A stretch of DNA of 64,000 nt, from contig NZ_JAIOAB010000018.1 in NCBI RefSeq assembly GCF_019890635.1, positions 48,750-112,749 of the forward strand, written 5' to 3'. The notes beneath the pieces are model-generated. The model made no database searches and was not told where the DNA came from. It was given only the letters and a program-made list of their open reading frames with translations. The DNA comes from Streptomyces sennicomposti. Lineage in GTDB: Bacteria; Actinomycetota; Actinomycetes; Streptomycetales; Streptomycetaceae. Below, one piece after another: positions 16,735 to 25,589 of this stretch. A program made the position numbers and the translations under genes. Positions within the stretch are counted from its first letter, which is position 1; each line of letters begins with the position of its first letter.

Positions 16735-17022
16735 TCAGACCGCGATCGCGACCTCCGCGAGGCCGCCCTTCTGGGCCACGACCGTGCGGTCGGCGGTGCC
16801 GCCGGGGACCAGGGCCCGGACGGTCCAGGTGCCCTCGGCCGCGTAGAACCGGAACTGGCCGGTGGCGGAGGTGGGGACCTCCGCGGTGAACTCGCCGGTC
16901 GAGTCCAGCAGGCGGACGTAGCCCGTCACGGGCTCGCCGTCGCGGGTCACCTGGCCCTGGATCGTCGTCTCACCGGGCTTGATCGTCGAGGCGTCGGGGC
17001 CGCCGGCCTTCGCTCCGCACAT
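16735..17022 (-). CDS. DUF1416 protein paired with sulfurtransferase
   Basis: 95 aa, ATG 17022. The N-terminal MCGAKAGG and a beta-sandwich pattern (IQGQVTRDGEPVTGYVRLLDSTGEF...FRFYAAEGTWTVRAL) are typical of DUF1416, an actinobacterial family almost always encoded directly after a rhodanese-type sulfurtransferase. The gap to that gene is 46 bp. The conserved Cys2 could be functional. Its role is unknown. Confidence 0.9.
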   Translation of the reverse strand: MCGAKAGGPDASTIKPGETTIQGQVTRDGEPVTGYVRLLDSTGEFTAEVPTSATGQFRFYAAEGTWTVRALVPGGTADRTVVAQKGGLAEVAIAV

Positions 17023-17068
17023 GTCGTACTCCTGTTGAGGGGTCTTGGGGGTCGGTCGGGTCGGGGGA

Positions 17069-17914
17069 CTACTTGCCGGAACCCAGCTCGATCGGCACGC
17101 CCACGAGGGAGCCGTACTCGGTCCAGGAGCCGTCGTAGTTCTTGACGTTCGGCACGCCGAGCAGCTCGTGCAGCACGAACCAGGTCAGCGCGGAGCGCTC
17201 ACCGATGCGGCAGTAGGCGATGGTGTCCTTGGCCAGGTCGACGTTCTCCTCGGCGTAGAGCTTCTTCAGCTCCTCGTCCGACTTGAAGGTGCCGTCGTCG
17301 TTGGCGTTCTTCGACCACGGGATGTTCGCGGCGGACGGGACGTGGCCCGGGCGCTGCGACTGCTCCTGCGGCAGGTGGGCCGGGGCGAGCAGCTTGCCGG
17401 AGAACTCGTCGGGCGAGCGGACGTCGACCAGGTTCTGCACGCCGATGGCCTTGACCACGTCGTCGCGGAAGGCGCGGATCGAGGTGTCCTGCGGCTTGGC
17501 CTTGTACTCGGTCTTCGGGCGCTCGGGCACGTCCGTGCCGTCGACCAGCTCGCGGGCGTCCAGCTCCCACTTCTTGCGGCCGCCGTCGAGGAGCTTGACG
17601 TTCTCGTGGCCGTACAGCTTGAAGTACCAGTAGGCGTAGGACGCGAACCAGTTGTTGTTGCCGCCGTACAGGACCACGGTGTGGTCGTTGGCGATGCCCT
17701 TCTCCGACAGCAGCTTCTCGAAGCCGGCCTGGTCGACGAAGTCGCGGCGGACCGGGTCCTGGAGGTCCTTGGTCCAGTCGATGCGGATGGCGTTCTTGAT
17801 GTGGTTCTTGTCGTACGCGGACGTGTCCTCGTCCACCTCGACGATGGCGATGCTCGGGTCGTCCAGGTGCTCCTGGACCCAGTCGGCGTCGACCAGTACG
17901 TCGCTGCGGCTCAT
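17069..17914 (-). CDS. Thiosulfate sulfurtransferase (two-domain rhodanese)
   Basis: 281 aa, ATG 17914. Two rhodanese domains: residues 1-145 are inactive and residues 150-281 carry the active loop CRIGERS with Cys235. It transfers sulfane sulfur from thiosulfate to cyanide or thiol acceptors in the cytosol. Family members in actinobacteria are annotated CysA/SseA and linked to sulfur assimilation. A short Cys-containing leader ORF upstream (18062-18142) suggests control by cysteine. DUF1416 follows in the same operon. Confidence 0.93.
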   Translation of the reverse strand: MSRSDVLVDADWVQEHLDDPSIAIVEVDEDTSAYDKNHIKNAIRIDWTKDLQDPVRRDFVDQAGFEKLLSEKGIANDHTVVLYGGNNNWFASYAYWYFKLYGHENVKLLDGGRKKWELDARELVDGTDVPERPKTEYKAKPQDTSIRAFRDDVVKAIGVQNLVDVRSPDEFSGKLLAPAHLPQEQSQRPGHVPSAANIPWSKNANDDGTFKSDEELKKLYAEENVDLAKDTIAYCRIGERSALTWFVLHELLGVPNVKNYDGSWTEYGSLVGVPIELGSGK

Positions 17915-18061
17915 GCTCTATCTCCTCCGGGGCAGTTACGGCGGGGCGTGCGAGTGCGAGGGGCGCGCGCGGGGGCACGGACCGGCGTCGGTGTGCGTGG
18001 CGCGCGGACGGCCCCGGATCGGGCGGCGGGGCCGGCGGGGATACGGAGGCGGAGCCCCCGC

Positions 18062-18142
18062 TCAGAAGGAGCGACAGAGCATGGCGGCAACGCGGCACAG
18101 GTCCACTGCCCGCCGCTTCGTGAGATCCGCCTGTCGCTTCAT
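18062..18142 (-). CDS. Cysteine-responsive leader peptide
   Basis: 26-codon ORF from ATG 18142, starting MKRQADLTKRR and ending DLCRVAAMLCRSF. It lies 147 bp upstream of the rhodanese gene in the same direction. The LCRVAA..C core is the hallmark of the short leader peptides found upstream of sulfur-metabolism genes in actinobacteria, where ribosome stalling at Cys codons is thought to tune downstream expression. Two Cys codons (TGC, TGT) lie near the end. The motif is clear; the mechanism here is inferred. Confidence 0.8.
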   Translation of the reverse strand: MKRQADLTKRRAVDLCRVAAMLCRSF

Positions 18143-18339
18143 GATGACGATCGTAGGGAGGGACAGGCGGCCATGTCACCGGCGTGTCGCATGATGAGAC
18201 GGGATCGTCCGGATGCTGGGATCGGGGCCGGGTGCGGGGGTGTGCCGTGGTCGCCCCCGCCGCTGCTCGGCCCCGGTGAGGGGGTGCGCATCTGCCGTGC
18301 GGACGAGGGCGTCTCGCCTGTCGGACAACCGCGGGGCTC

Positions 18340-19065
18340 CTACCCGGCCAGTTTGACGTTCGAACCCTTCACCGCGATCTCGACGCCGTCCGCCGCCGCC
18401 CGCACCGAGTCCAGCTGGATGCCGCCGGGCAGCTGGTCGATGGCCTGCTGGAAGTCGGTGATCGAGCGGACCCGGTCCTCGGCCAGGCTCAGACCGCCGA
18501 ACTTGGGCAGGCCGTCGGCCGTCACCTTCATCTTGTTGCCCTGGACGGCCACCGAACTGAGCACGTAGACCGGCTGGGGCAGCACCGAGACCTTGAGGGC
18601 CACCTTGATCTTGCCGTTGCCGCCGTTCGACAGGCCGATCACCTGCGTGGTCACCCCGGGCAGGAGCTGCGTCGGCTCCGACTTGGCCGTCTTCAGCAGC
18701 TCGCTGTAGGAGATGGTCGCTGTGCCGGTGGCGCTGGCGGCGGTGGCCGAGCTGTAGTCGCCGGAGAACGTCACGTCCCGCATGTCGGCCTTCAGATCGT
18801 CGATGCGGATCTTCTGGCCGTCCTTGCCGGTGTCCGCCTCGTAGTGCTTGATGCCGACCTCGACGTCGTCCAGCTCGCCGCTCGCCACCTGGGTGAGGAA
18901 GGGGAAGCCCTTGATGGACACGTCGGGGGTCTCGGCCAGGTTCTGCGTGGTCCTGAGCTTGTCCGCCGCCTGGTCCTCCGCGAAGTACACCGCGACCCGG
19001 TCGACCACGACGAACAGCACTCCCAGGATCACGACGACGATCAGAAGGACTCGCAGCGCGCGCAT
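18340..19065 (-). CDS. DUF2993 (LmeA-like) membrane-anchored lipid-binding protein
   Basis: 241 aa from ATG 19065, supported by a GGGGGAA site 6 nt upstream. A single N-terminal helix (about 3-24, ALRVLLIVVVILGVLFVVVDRV) anchors an extracytoplasmic domain with the DUF2993 pattern: ADKLRTTQNLAETPDVSIKGFPFLTQVASGELDDVEV. Mycobacterial LmeA of this family binds phospholipids and affects lipoglycan assembly. Whether that applies here is unknown. Confidence 0.88.
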   Translation of the reverse strand: MRALRVLLIVVVILGVLFVVVDRVAVYFAEDQAADKLRTTQNLAETPDVSIKGFPFLTQVASGELDDVEVGIKHYEADTGKDGQKIRIDDLKADMRDVTFSGDYSSATAASATGTATISYSELLKTAKSEPTQLLPGVTTQVIGLSNGGNGKIKVALKVSVLPQPVYVLSSVAVQGNKMKVTADGLPKFGGLSLAEDRVRSITDFQQAIDQLPGGIQLDSVRAAADGVEIAVKGSNVKLAG

Positions 19066-19159
19066 CCGGTGTTCCCCCACTCTGGGTCCCCGGCGACCGG
19101 CCGGCCGCCCGCCGCGAGCCTAGCCCCGGCCGTCAACCCGGCCGGAGAATTGTCGATCA

Positions 19160-19266
19160 CCTGTGACAGTCACCGGCGATGGCCTGTGACAGCCACCGGC
19201 GACGACCTGCGGCGGTCACCGGCGACGACCTGCGGCAGTCACCGCCGATGACCCGTGGCAGTGACC
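19160..19266. repeat. 23-bp tandem repeats, about 4.5 units
   Basis: Units start at 19160, 19183, 19206, 19229 and 19252 and follow CCTGYGRCRGTCACCGGCGA with a 3-bp tail. They fill the gap between the DUF2993 start and the end of the next leftward gene. No gene is present. Confidence 0.85.
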
Positions 19267-19270
19267 CGCG

Positions 19271-20695
19271 TCATCCGATGGCCCGGCCCAGCACCCACAC
19301 CACCGGGGCCGCGGCCGTCAGGGGCAGGGCGACGCCGGCGGTGAAGTGGACGAAGCGGGAGGGGTAGTCGTAGCTCGCCGCGCGGTGGCCGATCAGCGCG
19401 CACACCGCCGCGCCCGCGCCGAGCACCGCGCCCTTCGACCCCAGGTCCGTCACGCCGCCCACCGCGATGCCCGCTCCCGCCGCCGCGAGCAGGGCGACGA
19501 CCACCGAGGCCGCCGTCGGCAGCGGCAGGGCGCGGGCCAGGACGGCCACCGCGGCCGAGGCCGCGCCGACCGTGACCGCGTCCGCGCCGCCCGCGAGGTA
19601 GCCGGTCGCGAGGATCGCCAGCGCCGCCGCCGCGACGGTCGCCATCAGGCCGTACATCCGCTCGTCCGGGTCGGCGTGCGAGCGCAGCTGGAGGACCAGG
19701 GAGAGCAGCACCCAGACGCCGAGGGTGCCGAGGATCGCCGCGGGCGCGTGGTCGCGGCCCGTCCCGAGCACCGCCGCGTCGCAGACGAGCGCGCCCGCGA
19801 AGCCGAGGGCGATGCCCTGCCGGGCCGGCCACATGCCGTTCAGCCGGAACCAGCCCGCGGCCGTCACGGCCTGCAGCAGCACCAGCGGGACGAGCAGCGC
19901 GTACGTGCCGACCTGCGCCGCACCGGCCAGCAGCAGCCCCAGCAGCGCGGTGAGCGCGGCGGGCTGCATGCCCGGCTCGATGATCGGCGAGCGGCCCTCG
20001 GCGCGGGCCCGCTGCGCGTCGGTGACGCGGGCGTTGCCGCCGAGGGTGGCGGGACCGTAGCCGGGCTCGGAGCCGTCGCCGGAGTTGCCGGCGGGGGCCG
20101 TGGGGGCTGCGGGAGCCATGGAGGCTGCCGTGGGCTGCGGGCGGGCCGTCTGGGGCTGGGCTGGCTGGGGCTGGGCTGTCTGCGGTTGCGCGGGGGCGGG
20201 CGCGGGCGCTGCGGCGGGGGTCTGGTGGTCCAGGTGGTCCAGGTGGTCCAGGTGGTTCAGCGGGGCCATGTAGGCCGTGGGGGCCGCCGGTTCCGCCGTG
20301 GCGTCGATGCGGCTGTAGGTCTGGGTCTCCCAGGTCTGCCCCTGCCACTCCTGCGTGTACTGGAGGTCGTCGGCGTGCGGGTCGCCGTACGCCTGCTGCT
20401 GCCCGGGCCACGCCTGGGAGTGCCCCTGGGGGTGCTGCTGGGGGTGCTGCGGTGCCTGGGGCGGCTGCTGCTGGGGGTACTGCTGGGAGTGGTTCTGCGG
20501 GTACTGCTGCGCGTGCGCCTGCGGATGCTGCTGCTGAGCGTGCGCCTGCGGGTGCTGTCCCTGGGGGTACTGCTGAACGTGCTGCTGTCCCTGCGGGTAC
20601 TGCTGCTGGTACTGCTGTGCGTACGGGTCGTACCCCTCGTGGGGGCCCGTCCCGTACGCGCCCTCCTGCGGCGTCTCATACGGCCGGTCGGTCAT
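19271..20695 (-). CDS. Polytopic membrane protein with Gln/Pro/His-rich N-terminus
   Basis: 474 aa from ATG 20695, with a GGAGG site 6 nt before it. Residues 1-105 are low-complexity Q/P/H/Y tandem units (QQYPQGQH...). Residues 130-195 are Pro/Ala/Gln-rich. Residues 245-470 contain about seven or eight hydrophobic helices. The architecture (disordered cytoplasmic head plus membrane body) recurs in Streptomyces without known function. It starts 2 bp after the MoaD/ThiS stop, implying co-translation. Confidence 0.75.
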   Translation of the reverse strand: MTDRPYETPQEGAYGTGPHEGYDPYAQQYQQQYPQGQQHVQQYPQGQHPQAHAQQQHPQAHAQQYPQNHSQQYPQQQPPQAPQHPQQHPQGHSQAWPGQQQAYGDPHADDLQYTQEWQGQTWETQTYSRIDATAEPAAPTAYMAPLNHLDHLDHLDHQTPAAAPAPAPAQPQTAQPQPAQPQTARPQPTAASMAPAAPTAPAGNSGDGSEPGYGPATLGGNARVTDAQRARAEGRSPIIEPGMQPAALTALLGLLLAGAAQVGTYALLVPLVLLQAVTAAGWFRLNGMWPARQGIALGFAGALVCDAAVLGTGRDHAPAAILGTLGVWVLLSLVLQLRSHADPDERMYGLMATVAAAALAILATGYLAGGADAVTVGAASAAVAVLARALPLPTAASVVVALLAAAGAGIAVGGVTDLGSKGAVLGAGAAVCALIGHRAASYDYPSRFVHFTAGVALPLTAAAPVVWVLGRAIG

Positions 20696-20697
20696 GC

Positions 20698-20952
20698 TCA
20701 CCCTCCTGCGAACGGCGGGAGCACCTCGACCGTGCCGCCCTCGATCAGCCGTACGGTCTCATGCCCGCGCGTTCCCACCGGGTCGCCGTCGACGATGAAC
20801 GAGCAGCGCAGCAGGACGCGCGCGAGCTCGCCCGGGTGCCGCTCGCGCACGGCGTCGAGCGCCTCGGCGAGCGTCTCCGCCTCGAACGGCTCCTCGGCGA
20901 CCTGGGCCGCGGCCTTCGCCGCCGCCCAGTAGCGCACCGTGACCTTTGCCAT
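20698..20952 (-). CDS. MoaD/ThiS-family sulfur carrier protein
   Basis: 84 aa from ATG 20952, where the family's first strand (MAKVTVRYWAAAK) begins. Ubiquitin-like fold ending in PPFAGG, the Gly-Gly tail that is thiocarboxylated in MoaD (molybdopterin) and ThiS (thiazole). Near neighbours do not show which pathway it serves, though several sulfur-relay genes lie within 5 kb. It may also be a small carrier for another sulfur transfer. Confidence 0.88.
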   Translation of the reverse strand: MAKVTVRYWAAAKAAAQVAEEPFEAETLAEALDAVRERHPGELARVLLRCSFIVDGDPVGTRGHETVRLIEGGTVEVLPPFAGG

Positions 20953-21022
20953 CCCGTTCCTCGAAAGTCGTCGGTCGTCCGGTGGTGAACCGGCCATGGA
21001 CAGGGATCAGGCTAGGCCCTGT

Positions 21023-22117
21023 TTAGCCCGCCTGTGCGATCGCCCAGCGCGCCATCCGGTCCAGGAGGGGGTCGGGGGCGGCGGTCTCGGCGTGGCCCAT
21101 GCCGGGCTCCAGCCACAGTTCGCCGTGGTCACCGGCGGCCGCGGCCAGCATGCGCGGGTGGTCGAGCGGGAAGTAGGCGTCCCGGTCGCCGTGCACGATC
21201 AGCAGCGGCACGGGCGCGATCCGCGCGGCCGCCGCCACCGGGGACAGCGGGACCGGGTCCCACTCGCGGTGGTGGATGCGGGTGCGCAGGCCCCAGCGGC
21301 CGACCAGGCGGCCGGTGGGGCGCATGACGAGCCAGTGCAGGCGGCGCATGGGGGCGGTGCCGCGGTAGTACCAGCGGGCCGGCGCGCTCACCGAGATCAC
21401 GGCGTCCGTCCGCGCGTCGGCGCCGGGGCTCCCGGCGGCCTCCTCGCGCGCCCCCGCCCGCGCCGCCTCCGTCGCCGAAGCGCCCTCGCGCGCCTCCGCG
21501 CGCCCCGCCGCGTCCGCCGCGTCCGTGGCGTCCGTCGCGTCCGTGGCGTCCGTGGCGTCCGTCGCCGCTTTCCCGGCCCTGCCCGCCTCGCGGCCGGGGC
21601 CGCCGTACAGCGCCCCGCCCGCCGTGCCCGCCTCGCCGCCGGGGCCGCCGTACAGCGCCGCGTGCCGCAGGACCACCGAGCCGCCCATGGAGAAGCCGAC
21701 GGTCGTCACGCGCGAGTGCCCGAAGCCGCGCGCCCACGCCACCGCCGCCGCCAGGTCCAGCACCTCCCGGTCGCCGACCGTGGAGCGGCCCCCGGAGGCC
21801 CCGTGGCCGCGGAAGGAGAAGGTCACCACGGCCCCGTGCCGGGCGAAGGCCCGCGCCGCCCGGCGTACGTGCGGCCGGTCCAGATCGCCCGTGAAACCGT
21901 GTGCGATCACGAACACGTGATCGACGTCAGATGTCCCCGAGGGGTCGCCGGGATGTCCCGCGGCCACCCCTCGCCCGGCCGCCCCGGGCTCGTAGAGGGC
22001 GTCGACCGCCACCCCGTCGGCGGTGCGCAGAAACCTCCTGACACGTGTCCGCGCCGCCGCCCCGGACCCCGGCGCCGCCGTTGAACGCGCCACATGACCT
22101 GCCGAATCCCCGCTCAT
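21023..22117 (-). CDS. Alpha/beta hydrolase with low-complexity insertion
   Basis: 364 aa from ATG 22117. Serine-hydrolase fold: [14 protein letters not shown] oxyanion loop, nucleophile elbow GFSMGG, acid in HGDRDAYFP and the His in GMGHAE. Between the elbow and the cap a stretch of about 70 residues is low complexity: a duplicated ALYGGPG(G/R)EAG unit, then repeated Ala-Thr-Asp and an Ala/Glu/Arg run. This insertion is absent from ordinary hydrolases and comes from short DNA repeats. The substrate is unknown. It is divergent from glnR. Confidence 0.85.
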   Translation of the reverse strand: MSGDSAGHVARSTAAPGSGAAARTRVRRFLRTADGVAVDALYEPGAAGRGVAAGHPGDPSGTSDVDHVFVIAHGFTGDLDRPHVRRAARAFARHGAVVTFSFRGHGASGGRSTVGDREVLDLAAAVAWARGFGHSRVTTVGFSMGGSVVLRHAALYGGPGGEAGTAGGALYGGPGREAGRAGKAATDATDATDATDATDAADAAGRAEAREGASATEAARAGAREEAAGSPGADARTDAVISVSAPARWYYRGTAPMRRLHWLVMRPTGRLVGRWGLRTRIHHREWDPVPLSPVAAAARIAPVPLLIVHGDRDAYFPLDHPRMLAAAAGDHGELWLEPGMGHAETAAPDPLLDRMARWAIAQAG

Positions 22118-22139
22118 GTCGGCTATTCTGCTGGGAAGA

Positions 22140-22171
22140 GGACTCGGGCAGCGAAGCCCCCGGGTCCTTTT
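22140..22171 (+). terminator. Terminator-like hairpin in the glnR leader
   Basis: GGACTCGGG (22140-22148) pairs with CCCGGGTCC (22159-22167), with one G-U pair in plus-strand RNA, and is followed by TTTT (22168-22171). It lies about 250 nt upstream of the glnR start. If the promoter is the TATTCT box at 22125-22130, this hairpin would be at the 5' end of the transcript. It could also end a short RNA. The rest of the region 22118-22366 shows no gene. Confidence 0.5.
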
Positions 22172-22366
22172 GTGCTTTCGGGAAGCGTTGTATACGACGC
22201 GGGAAACCGCAGGTGTACGGCGTTCCTGAGGCGCGGTGGCTCTTGGGGTTCCTCCGGGATTCCCGGGATCCGCGGCGGGTCCCAGGGGCGCGGGACCCGC
22301 ACCACGACGAAGCGACGATGAGTGCCGCAGACGTCCTCGCAGGGACCCGAGGAGGAACCGAACGCC

Positions 22367-22423
22367 ATGGACGAGCGAACCGTGCACGAAGAACGCGTGA
22401 CCCGGGCAGGTGGGACGCGATGA
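22367..22423 (+). CDS. Possible 18-codon ORF overlapping the glnR start
   Basis: ATG 22367 follows an AGGAGGAA site with 9-nt spacing, the best ribosome binding site in the region. It encodes an 18-residue charged peptide starting [16 protein letters not shown]. Its stop TGA (22421-22423) overlaps the glnR ATG (22420) as ATGA. This geometry would couple glnR translation to the short ORF. No independent evidence of a functional peptide is visible. Confidence 0.45.
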   Translation: MDERTVHEERVTRAGGTR

Positions 22424-23277
22424 GTTCTCTGCTGCTGCTGACCAACGCCCTGCAGCCGTCGACGGAGGTGCTTCCCGCCCTCGGTCTGCTGCTCCACAAC
22501 GTACGCGTGGCCCCCGCCGAGGGCCCCGCGCTCGTCGACACGCCGGGCGCCGACGTGATCCTGATCGACGGGCGGCGCGACCTGCCGCAGGTGCGCAGCC
22601 TGTGTCAGCTGCTGCGCTCCACCGGGCCGGGCTGTCCGCTGATCCTGGTCGTGACGGAGGGCGGTCTCGCGGCCGTCACCGCCGACTGGGGCATCGACGA
22701 CGTGCTGCTGGACACGGCCGGCCCCGCCGAGGTGGAGGCCCGGCTGCGGCTGGCGATGGGCCGCCAGCACATCGGCGGCGACGACTCCCCCATGGAGATC
22801 CGCAACGGCGACCTGTCCGTGGACGAGGCGACCTACAGCGCCAAGCTCAAGGGCCGGGTGCTGGACCTCACCTTCAAGGAGTTCGAGCTGCTGAAGTACC
22901 TCGCGCAGCACCCGGGCCGCGTCTTCACCCGCGCCCAGCTCCTCCAGGAGGTGTGGGGCTACGACTACTTCGGCGGCACCCGCACGGTGGACGTGCACGT
23001 GCGGCGGCTGCGCGCCAAGCTCGGCCCCGAGCACGAGTCGCTGATCGGCACGGTCCGCAACGTCGGCTACCGGTTCGTCACCCCGGAGAAGGCCGACCGG
23101 GCGGCGGACGAGGCAAAGGGCAAGGCCAAGCCGAAGGCGGGCCGCGCGGACGGGACGGGCGGCGCGGGCGGCGCAGGCGGCGCAGGCGGCACGGACGGCG
23201 CGAACCGGGGCGAGGCGGACGAGTCCGCGGCCGGCCCGGCGGGCGCGGCGCGTACGGAGGTCGCCGCGGAGGCGTGA
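22420..23277 (+). CDS. glnR: GlnR, orphan OmpR-type nitrogen regulator
   Basis: 285 aa from ATG 22420. The N-terminal receiver-like domain (about 1-115) is atypical and the acidic pocket is incomplete ([13 protein letters not shown]); GlnR is known to act without a cognate kinase. The winged-helix domain (about 125-225) carries [26 protein letters not shown] and [19 protein letters not shown] disordered Gly/Ala-rich tail (about 230-285) follows. The sequence matches the GlnR I know from S. coelicolor (SCO4159), which controls glutamine synthetase, ammonium transport and nitrite reductase genes. Confidence 0.93.
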   Translation: MSSLLLLTNALQPSTEVLPALGLLLHNVRVAPAEGPALVDTPGADVILIDGRRDLPQVRSLCQLLRSTGPGCPLILVVTEGGLAAVTADWGIDDVLLDTAGPAEVEARLRLAMGRQHIGGDDSPMEIRNGDLSVDEATYSAKLKGRVLDLTFKEFELLKYLAQHPGRVFTRAQLLQEVWGYDYFGGTRTVDVHVRRLRAKLGPEHESLIGTVRNVGYRFVTPEKADRAADEAKGKAKPKAGRADGTGGAGGAGGAGGTDGANRGEADESAAGPAGAARTEVAAEA

Positions 23278-23352
23278 CGGGCGCACGGCAGGGCGGTTGC
23301 GGCCGCACATCCAAGGCGTGATACGCCCTGCCCGCAAGCGGGTCCATCCGCG

Positions 23353-23365
23353 TAGACTCCGCGCG
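23353..23365 (+). promoter_or_regulatory. Likely promoter of a leaderless LacI-family mRNA
   Basis: TAGACT at 23353-23358 fits a Streptomyces -10 and ends 6 nt before the GTG start at 23365. No Shine-Dalgarno sequence precedes the GTG, so transcription probably begins at or next to the start codon. A small palindrome GGCGT-GAT-ACGCC at 23315-23327 could be an operator. Confidence 0.45.
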
Positions 23366-24387
23366 TGGCAAAGGTGACTCGGGACGACGTGGCGAGACTG
23401 GCGGGGACTTCCACCGCCGTGGTCAGCTACGTCATCAACAACGGACCCCGGCCGGTCGCCCCGGCCACGCGCGAGCGCGTCCTCGCCGCGATCAAGGAAC
23501 TGGGGTACCGGCCCGACCGGGTGGCGCAGGCGATGGCCTCGCGGCGCACCGACCTCATAGGCCTGATCGTCCCGGACGCCCGCCAGCCCTTCTTCGGGGA
23601 GATGGCGCACGCGGTCGAGTGGGCCGCCGCCGAGCGCGGCAAGATGGTTCTCGTCGGCAACTCCGACTACGTCGGCGAGCGCGAGGTCCACTATCTGCGC
23701 GCGTTCCTCGGGATGCGCGTCTCCGGGCTCATCCTCGTCTCGCACGCGCTCAACGACCTGGCCGCCGCGGAGATCGACGCCTGGGACGCGCGGGTGGTGC
23801 TGCTGCACGAGCGGCCCGAGGCGATCGACGACGTGGCCGTCGTCACCGACGACCTCGGCGGCGCGCAGCTGGCCGTACGGCACCTGCTGGAGCACGGCTA
23901 CGAGTACGTCGCCTGCATGGGCGGCACCGCCGACACCCCCGCGGTGGGCGACCCGGTCTCCGACCACGTCGAAGGCTGGCGGCGCGCGATGGCCGAGGCC
24001 GGGCTGCCGACCGAGGGCCGGCTGTTCGAGGCCCCGTACAACCGCTACGACGCCTACCGGGTGGGCCTGGAGGTCCTGGCCGGGCCGCACCGGCCGCCGG
24101 CGATCTTCTGCTCCACCGACGACCAGGCGATCGGCCTGCTGCGGGCCGCGCGCGAGCTGCGCATCGACGTGCCGGGCGAGCTGGCGGTGGCCGGGTTCGA
24201 CGACATCAAGGAGGCGGCACTGGCGGACCCGCCGCTGACGACGGTCGCCTCCGACCGCTCCGCGATGGCCCGCTCCGCGGTGGACCTCGTCCTGGACGAC
24301 GGCCTACGCATCGCGGGCTCGCGGCGCGAACGCCTGAAGGTGTTTCCGTCGCGGCTGGTGGTGCGGAGGTCTTGCGGGTGCGCTTGA
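23365..24387 (+). CDS. LacI-family transcriptional regulator
   Basis: 340 aa, GTG 23365. The N-terminal LacI HTH (about 3-55) is [40 protein letters not shown], followed by a periplasmic-binding-protein-like sugar-binding domain with [20 protein letters not shown] and [20 protein letters not shown]. The C-terminus ends RRSCGCA, common in this family. It is probably a repressor of a sugar gene elsewhere, since no sugar gene is adjacent. A CRISPR array starts 195 bp downstream. Confidence 0.92.
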   Translation: MAKVTRDDVARLAGTSTAVVSYVINNGPRPVAPATRERVLAAIKELGYRPDRVAQAMASRRTDLIGLIVPDARQPFFGEMAHAVEWAAAERGKMVLVGNSDYVGEREVHYLRAFLGMRVSGLILVSHALNDLAAAEIDAWDARVVLLHERPEAIDDVAVVTDDLGGAQLAVRHLLEHGYEYVACMGGTADTPAVGDPVSDHVEGWRRAMAEAGLPTEGRLFEAPYNRYDAYRVGLEVLAGPHRPPAIFCSTDDQAIGLLRAARELRIDVPGELAVAGFDDIKEAALADPPLTTVASDRSAMARSAVDLVLDDGLRIAGSRRERLKVFPSRLVVRRSCGCA

Positions 24388-24439
24388 TCCCGCCGGGGCG
24401 GGGGGTGTGTGGGGGTGCGTGTAGGGGTTGTTTCGGGCA

Positions 24440-24582
24440 CGGTTAGTTCTTCTGAGATGGGCGGAACGGCTTCGGGTGGTGGGTGCGCCGAGGTAACGGA
24501 AGGCGGTGCGGATATGGGCCGGCGTCTTGGTAAAGCGGGTAAAATCGACCTCTCCGCATAACATAACCGCAGGTCAGCTCCT
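24440..24582 (+). promoter_or_regulatory. CRISPR leader region
   Basis: The segment before the first repeat is relatively A/T-rich for this genome (GGTAAAGCGGGTAAAATCG, then CGCATAACATAACCG) and ends GCAGGTCAGCTCCT directly before repeat 1. This is the position and character expected of a type I-E leader. The degenerate last repeat at the far end supports the same orientation. Confidence 0.6.
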
Positions 24583-25589
24583 GTGATCCCCGCGCATGCG
24601 GGGGTGGTCCCCCCGAGGGCCTGTTCGGTCGACTGCTCGCCGGGTGGTCCCCGCGCATGCGGGGGGGGTCCCAGCAGCGAGAGTTCCTCGTTGGAAAAGG
24701 TGAGGTGGTCCCCGCGCATGCGGGGGTGGTCCCTCGGCGTCCACCGTGCTCGACTTGAACCGGACGTGGTCCCCGCGCATGCGGGGGTGGTCCCGCTCCT
24801 CCGGGCTGACTCGGCCTCAGCCCACGGTGGTCCCCGCGCATGCGGGGGTGGTCCATGACGCCGTCCAGGATGTCCGGCGCGACCGCCCGGTGGTCCCCGC
24901 GCATGCGGGGGTGGTCCCTCCGCGATCATCAGCTTGCGGTACCGGCCGACGTGGTCCCCGCGCATGCGGGGGTGGTCCCTCTGCGGCCACTCGGCCCAGT
25001 TCCAGCGGGTGGTGGTCCCCGCGCATGCGGGGGTGTTCCCTCGCCGAGGACACGGAGGCTGACGTGCCACCGGTGGTCCCCGCGCATGCGGGGGTGGTCC
25101 CCCGATGGCCAGCCAGAGGAGCTTGCCGAGGTCGTGGTCCCCGCGCATGCGGGGGTGGTCCCGCGTACTGGGGCATGTCGAGGCCCTTGGCGCCGTGGTC
25201 CCCGTGCATGCGGGGGTGGCCCCTTCACCCACAGCTCCAGGTTCTCCAAACGGTTGTGGTCCCCGCGCATGCGGGGATGGTCCCCCCGAAGCGCTCGCGT
25301 TCATGCTGACCTTGCAGTGATCCCCGCGCATGCGGGGGTGGTCCCGACCGCATCTCGGTGCAGATGAAGCGGCTGAAGTGGTCCCTGCGCATGCGGGGGT
25401 GGTCCCTTCGAGTGGCCGCACGAGGGCACCCCGCACCCGTGGTCCCCGCGCATGCGGGGGTGGTCCCATCAGGTCCTGCGTGTTGGTGTCGGCGGGGCAG
25501 TGGTCCCCGCGCACGCGGGGGTGGTCCCACTGCCCGCCTGCGCGTCACGTGGCGCGACGCGTGGTCCCCGCGCATGCGGGGCTGCTCTT
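24583..25589 (+). CRISPR. Type I-E-like CRISPR array, 17 repeats and 16 spacers
   Basis: 29-bp repeats begin GTGGTCCCC, contain the palindrome CCCCGCGCATGCGGGG and end GTGGTCCC. They start at 24583, 24644, 24705, 24766, 24827, 24890, 24951, 25012, 25073, 25134, 25195, 25256, 25317, 25378, 25439, 25500 and 25561, a 61-bp period with 32-nt spacers; the fifth spacer is 33-34 nt. Repeats 1 and 13 read GTGATCCCC. Repeats 8, 11, 12, 14 and 16 have point changes, and the last is degenerate after the stem. No cas gene lies in the window. Confidence 0.97.
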
